In this document: in pieces, positions 61,103-64,000 of the stretch
How positions within the stretch are numbered: position 1 is the first letter of the stretch
How the letters are laid out: every line of letters begins with the position of its first letter
Source of the DNA: Corynebacterium imitans
GTDB taxonomy: Bacteria; Actinomycetota; Actinomycetes; Mycobacteriales; Mycobacteriaceae
Assembly (NCBI RefSeq): GCF_000739455.1
Contig: NZ_CP009211.1
Span: 1,067,660 to 1,131,659, forward strand
Length of the DNA: 64,000 nucleotides
Direction: 5' to 3'
Translations under genes and position numbers: made by a program
Notes under the pieces: generated by a model
Databases searched by the model: none
Told to the model about the DNA's origin: nothing
What the model saw: only the letters and a program-made list of their open reading frames with translations

Positions 61103-61135
61103 GACGCCCGCGTGCCCGCCCGGCACGCGGGCGTC
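61103..61135 (+). terminator. Terminator of gltX
   Basis: GACGCCCGCGTGCC and GGCACGCGGGCGTC form a perfect 14-bp stem with loop CGCCC. Its left foot overlaps the end of the 12-bp motif at 61096-61107. The T-tract is weak. Confidence 0.75.
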
Positions 61136-61201
61136 GTCGTATTTGAGCACACTTACAACGGCGTCATTTTAACGCCTAAAAAGCGGCGATACGCAGGCGA
61201 T

Positions 61202-61231
61202 TTGGTATGTATTGTACCTTCTGGTTATAGT
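61202..61231 (+). promoter_or_regulatory. Possible tRNA promoter
   Basis: TTGGTA (61202-61207) and TATAGT (61226-61231) are separated by 18 bp, about 70 nt before tRNA-Gln. Confidence 0.35.
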
Positions 61232-61302
61232 AATCATCGTTGTTCAGAGCGAGCAAGGAAAAACTTCACAAAGAGTTTACTCCGGTAAGCACTGAAAAAC
61301 GA

Positions 61303-61374
61303 TGGCCTATGGTGTAATTGGCAACACAACGGTTTCTGGTACCGTCATTCTTGGTTCGAGTCCAGGTAGGCCAG
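61303..61374 (+). tRNA. tRNA-Gln (anticodon CUG)
   Basis: The acceptor arms TGGCCTA and TAGGCCA pair over 7 bp. The anticodon stem ACGGT/ACCGT encloses loop TTCTGGT with anticodon CTG. The T arm is CTTGG TTCGAGT CCAGG. CCA is not encoded. Confidence 0.93.
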
Positions 61375-61410
61375 CAACAGAACTTCACAAAAGTTGTTCT
61401 GTGTCCTAAT

Positions 61411-61483
61411 GCCCCGTTCGTCTAGCGGCCTAGGACGCCGCCCTCTCACGGCGGTAACACGGGTTCAAATCCCGTACGGGGTA
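61411..61483 (+). tRNA. tRNA-Glu (anticodon CUC)
   Basis: The acceptor arms GCCCCGT and ACGGGGT pair (one G-U). The anticodon stem CCGCC/GGCGG encloses loop CTCTCAC with anticodon CTC. The T arm is CGGG TTCAAAT CCCG. CCA is not encoded. Confidence 0.95.
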
Positions 61484-61489
61484 CAACAT

Positions 61490-61530
61490 ACCGAGGCGGT
61501 CGGCTGAAAAGCTGGCCGCCTCGGTTCTTC
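61490..61530 (+). terminator. Terminator after the tRNA pair
   Basis: ACCGAGGCGG and CCGCCTCGGT form a 10-bp stem around a 16-nt loop, followed by TCTTCG. Confidence 0.7.
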
Positions 61531-61550
61531 GTGTGTCTGGGGTGGCGGGG

Positions 61551-61565
61551 TGCGCTGTTTGTGGC
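61551..61565 (+). repeat. 15-bp target-site duplication, left copy
   Basis: TGCGCTGTTTGTGGC abuts the left end of the mini-element and is repeated exactly at 62145-62159. Confidence 0.8.
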
Positions 61566-62144
61566 TGTTATGTCTATAGAGTTTTTGGACACGGAGTCTA
61601 ATGACTTATTGGACACGGAATCCATGGAGTTCTTGGACACTTTCTAGCGGATCATTCTCGTGGTCTGTGCTGCGGTCACAAGCAGGACAGTTACGGGGTG
61701 CTTCGCCGTGCTTGATCGTGCTTCGTTGCCTCGGCAAGGTGAGGTTGGCTCACCGGCCGTGCGGCCCGTGGCGTACCGCTGCCGGAGGCTGCGCACTGAA
61801 GAGCTCTCGCCGCCAGGGGCTGTGTAGATCATCTCGGGGCTGTCGGCGGCGACCAGGGCTTAAAGCACGTGCTCCTTGAGTCTTAGGGTGGTCTGCCGTC
61901 GGCGGCTATACACGCACCGCTGCTCCCGCGTAGTTGGCCTTGGACTTTCATCCGCGCTTCTGAACGACGCCATCGGAGTGATGGCTTTGTCGACATTAGG
62001 GGACTCGAGGGCAACCAGCTCGCGGCGTTTTTCTATAGCGAAAACCATTCAGCCTTTCCGCTACTGGGAATGTCCAAAATGCCCTTAGACATCCCGTCCA
62101 AAAAGTCGTTGGACTCCTTGTCCAAAAAGCCCTTAGACATGACA
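61566..62144. mobile_element. 579-bp transposase-less element (MITE or decayed IS)
   Basis: The left end (TGTTATGTCTATAGAG) and the inverted right end (TGTCATGTCTAAGGGC) match over about 75 bp of imperfect inverted repeat. Each end contains 24-bp direct sub-repeats with the core TTTTTGGACANGGAGTC. The element is flanked by a perfect 15-bp direct repeat. Long TSDs and TGT ends recall IS481-type elements, but the family is not established. The interior has no transposase; a minus-strand frame (62048 to 61644) has one in-frame TAA and no recognisable product. It inserted between the tRNA terminator and the DUF4143 locus. Confidence 0.75.
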
Positions 62145-62159
62145 TGCGCTGTTTGTGGC
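62145..62159 (+). repeat. 15-bp target-site duplication, right copy
   Basis: TGCGCTGTTTGTGGC, identical to 61551-61565. Confidence 0.8.
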
Positions 62160-62256
62160 GTGGCCAAATGGAGCTAGCTCCGTTTAGGAGATCGGTCAAG
62201 TGGCGACCTGGGGTTTTGCTGGCGGGGCGTGGCCAAATGGAGCTAGCTCCATTTAG
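62158..62256. repeat. Two copies of a 20-bp palindrome unit
   Basis: GCGTGGCCAAATGGAGCTAG continues as CTCC(G/A)TTTAG at 62158-62187 and 62227-62256. The core AAATGGAGCTAGCTCCATTT (62235-62254) is a perfect palindrome; the first copy (62166-62185) has one change. The copies are 69 bp apart centre to centre. Confidence 0.9.
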
Positions 62257-62350
62257 CACGACGTTGCTATGTCGGACATTCCTTCCCCAGGCAACCAGTC
62301 TGGGCTGCGGCCCTAGAACCATTGGACACATATTGCGTGGTCCTAATTGA

Positions 62351-62444
62351 CAATTTTGGGTAATAAAACGTGTACATTTTGGGTAATTCAACGTGTGCAA
62401 TTTGGGTAATAGAATGTGTACAATCTGGGTAACATTCCGTTCTA
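62351..62444 (+). repeat. Four 23-24-bp direct repeats before the DUF4143 gene
   Basis: Units begin at 62351, 62375, 62398 and 62421 with consensus CAATTTGGGTAATANAACGTGTA; the fourth diverges in its second half. They are contiguous with no spacers and end over the presumed -35 region of the gene. They look like operator or iteron sites. Confidence 0.9.
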
Positions 62445-62457
62445 CCTGGCGTTACTC

Positions 62458-62463
62458 TACAAT
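62458..62463 (+). promoter_or_regulatory. -10 box TACAAT for the DUF4143 gene
   Basis: TACAAT lies 19 nt before the ATG at 62483. The matching -35 position falls in the fourth direct repeat. Confidence 0.5.
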
Positions 62464-62482
62464 CCCGTGCTACGGTTTGAGC

Positions 62483-63760
62483 ATGGATGAGGCCACAGAT
62501 TCAACGAAATATGTGAGGAGGGAGATAGATACCCTCCTTGACGAGGTCATGCCGTACTTTCCTGCGATTGCGCTGGAAGGTGCAAAGGGCGTGGGGAAGA
62601 CCCAAACGGCGTTGCAGCGTGCTGAGCATGTGCTTCAGTTGGACTCCCCGGGGATGAGTGACTTGCTTGCGGCTGATCCTTCGATCGTGCACTCGCGGCA
62701 GGGCAGTGTGCTCATTGATGAGTGGCAGAAATACCCACCGGTATGGGATATCGTCCGTCGGGCGGTGGACGCGGGGGCACCGGCTGGGTCTTTTCTTCTG
62801 ACAGGAAGTGCGTACCCGCCACATGGGGCCGGAATCCATTCTGGGGCCGGAAGGATCGATGCAGTACGGATGCGCCCATTCGCAATGCAGGAGCGTTCGT
62901 TGGCACGTACCAAGGTGCGTATCGCGGATATCTTTCATGGAATGCAAAGCAACGTTGAAGCGGAAGAGGTTGCTGTCGGTGTGACGGATTATGCCGAGGA
63001 GATTTGTCGCTCGGGGTTTCCCGGCATCATGGAGCTTCCGCCGCGGCTGCGGACGATGCGCCTGAATTCTTACGTCGAGCGTCTTGCAACGCACGAGTTC
63101 GAAGAACTGGGGCAGCGTATTCGTGATCCGCAGTCTGTGATCCGTTGGCTCTCCGCGTATGCTGCCGGCTCATCGCGGACAGACAGCTATCAGTCGATCC
63201 TTGATCGCGCGACACCCGGTGAGGCTGACAAGCCCGCGAGGAAAACGACGCAGGGCTATCGTCGTCTCTTGGAGCAGTTGATGATCCTCGAGCCGCTTCC
63301 CGCATGGGAGCCACTGCAGGCTGGATTTCCTCCGCTGATCCGTTCGCCTAAGCACCACCTGTGTGATCCAGGCCTGGCCGCAACACTGCTCGGTGCGACG
63401 CCGGCTTCTCTGATCTCGGGGGATCCAGCGCAAAGCGAGTTGTTTGCCCAGCTTTTCGAGTCTTTCGTGCTTTTGAGTGCTCGCGTCGCAGCAGAGACCT
63501 TTGGCGCGAAAACGTGGCACTTGCGTGCGCGGAGGGGCGAGCGTGAATTGGACATCCTCGTCGAGGACATGGAGAAGCGGATACTCGGGATCGAGGTAAA
63601 GGTTTCGCCGGAGGTCCGTGACGATGACGTGGCGCACCTGCACTGGTTGAGAGTTCAGTTGGGGCCGAAGTGGGCTGGCGGCATGGTGGTGCATGCCGGT
63701 AGCCACCTGTACCGGCGCGCTGACGGAATCTGGGTCGTCCCCTTGGCTGCGTTGGGCTAG
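62483..63760 (+). CDS. AAA ATPase with DUF4143 C-terminal domain
   Basis: The 425-residue protein has Walker A GAKGVGKT (33-40), Walker B VLIDEWQK (76-83) and the sensor SFLLTGSAYP, followed by a DUF4143 domain with RSPKHHLCDPGLAATLLG and a C-terminal ELDILVE...GIEVKVSP stretch (about 353-373) that looks like a PD-(D/E)xK fold core. The role of this family is unknown; it is common in accessory DNA. GC is lower than in the housekeeping genes. No ribosome binding site is evident. Four direct repeats and two palindromes upstream imply tight regulation. Confidence 0.87.
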   Translation: MDEATDSTKYVRREIDTLLDEVMPYFPAIALEGAKGVGKTQTALQRAEHVLQLDSPGMSDLLAADPSIVHSRQGSVLIDEWQKYPPVWDIVRRAVDAGAPAGSFLLTGSAYPPHGAGIHSGAGRIDAVRMRPFAMQERSLARTKVRIADIFHGMQSNVEAEEVAVGVTDYAEEICRSGFPGIMELPPRLRTMRLNSYVERLATHEFEELGQRIRDPQSVIRWLSAYAAGSSRTDSYQSILDRATPGEADKPARKTTQGYRRLLEQLMILEPLPAWEPLQAGFPPLIRSPKHHLCDPGLAATLLGATPASLISGDPAQSELFAQLFESFVLLSARVAAETFGAKTWHLRARRGERELDILVEDMEKRILGIEVKVSPEVRDDDVAHLHWLRVQLGPKWAGGMVVHAGSHLYRRADGIWVVPLAALG

Positions 63761-63875
63761 TGGCACTGCTTTCGTGCTGCGAAGCGCCTATGCTTTTGCT
63801 ACGGTCAGGTGCGATAAAAACCGGCCCCCAGCGGGCGCTTGAGCCATGCCGCCGTTTTACCGAGAAGGACTCCCC
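63761..63875. other. Spacer before chrA
   Basis: GATAAA near 63812 is a weak -10 and AAGGA a ribosome binding site 8 nt before the chrA ATG. No other feature is seen. Confidence 0.35.
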
Positions 63876-64000
63876 ATGGAAACCTCCGCACAACGCGGTA
63901 ACGCCGCCGAAGTGTTCGCCGCGTTTCTCAAACTCGGCTGCACGTCTTTCGGCGGCCCGGTCGCGCACCTTGGTTTCTTCCGCGAGGAGTTCGTCGCTCG
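63876..64000 (+). CDS. chrA: Chromate transporter ChrA, N-terminal fragment
   Basis: The frame starts at ATG 63876 and runs off the window. The 41 visible residues include FAAFLKLGCTSFGGPVAHLG and FFREEFV, the conserved first motif of the CHR chromate-ion transporter family. It should export chromate or a related oxyanion. AAGGA lies upstream at good spacing. Confidence 0.88.
   Translation, partial: METSAQRGNAAEVFAAFLKLGCTSFGGPVAHLGFFREEFVA

Noticed and set aside
61446..61640. Minus-strand frame of 64 codons with SKNSMDS-like repeats and GFEPV ending
   Set aside because: It runs through tRNA-Glu in antisense (the GFEPV ending is the well-known tRNA artefact) and through the element's 24-bp sub-repeats.
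61644..62048. Passenger gene inside the mini-element
   Set aside because: One frame spans it on the minus strand but is broken by an in-frame TAA and resembles nothing I recognise; kept only as a note in the element entry.
61996..62400. Minus-strand 134-codon frame upstream of the DUF4143 gene
   Set aside because: It only translates the element end, palindromes and direct repeats; no family resemblance or start signal.
62351..62444. CRISPR array
   Set aside because: The repeats are contiguous without spacers, no cas genes are near, and they sit on a promoter.

Overview
The window is a high-GC actinobacterial chromosome segment (roughly 63-65% GC by eye) from a Corynebacterium-type organism. 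The gene order matches, from memory, a Corynebacterium glutamicum stretch: glgB-glgE-ABC ATPase-NUDIX, cysteine desulfurase, mnmA, MetE-like, ligA, ACT protein, gatC-gatA, pfkA, gatB, ilvD-PH protein-mscCG-ilvB-ilvN-ilvC, serA-leuB, cNMP/CBS protein-exonuclease-FAH protein, gltX and tRNA genes. Many genes have a TANNNT -10 box 6-8 nt before the start codon, the usual corynebacterial leaderless-transcript arrangement.

Layout. 0-5 kb: end of a YbbN-like thioredoxin, then glgE-glgB for alpha-glucan synthesis. 5-10 kb: ABC ATPase, NUDIX hydrolase, THUMP-like methyltransferase, cysteine desulfurase, secreted GH25 lysozyme. 10-15.4 kb (minus strand): spermidine-synthase-like protein and a five-gene sensor kinase/regulator/ABC-2 exporter operon resembling lantibiotic immunity systems, lying between the desulfurase and mnmA. 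15.5-31 kb: mnmA, small PH and membrane proteins, two nucleic-acid enzymes (DnaQ-like exonuclease, ligA), an ArsR-serine hydrolase operon, ACT protein, cytochrome P450, gatCA, MFS pump, pfkA, Mug glycosylase, gatB. 31-44 kb: YkvI-type transporter, acetyltransferase, hydroquinone reductase, DoxX protein, and the branched-chain amino acid block ilvD / ilvBNC with a readable attenuator and an MscCG-type channel. 44-49.5 kb: accessory genes (Ltp lipoprotein, acidic membrane protein, zinc-type CDF exporter with an 18-bp tandem repeat in its start, DUF262 protein, secreted protein). 49.5-61 kb: serA, leuB, secreted paralogue, cNMP/CBS/nucleotidyltransferase, exonuclease, FAH-family enzyme, isochorismate synthase, secreted esterase, gltX, tRNA-Gln(CUG), tRNA-Glu(CUC). 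61.5-63.8 kb: lower-GC foreign-looking DNA with a 579-bp transposase-less element bounded by inverted ends and a 15-bp target duplication, two 20-bp palindromes, four 23-24-bp direct repeats and an AAA/DUF4143 gene. The window ends in chrA.

The most unusual signal is a dispersed 12-bp motif, GCGTCGARAAGC, found 15 times in both orientations, in several reading frames and between genes, where well under one copy is expected. None lies in the foreign-looking 61.5-64 kb segment.
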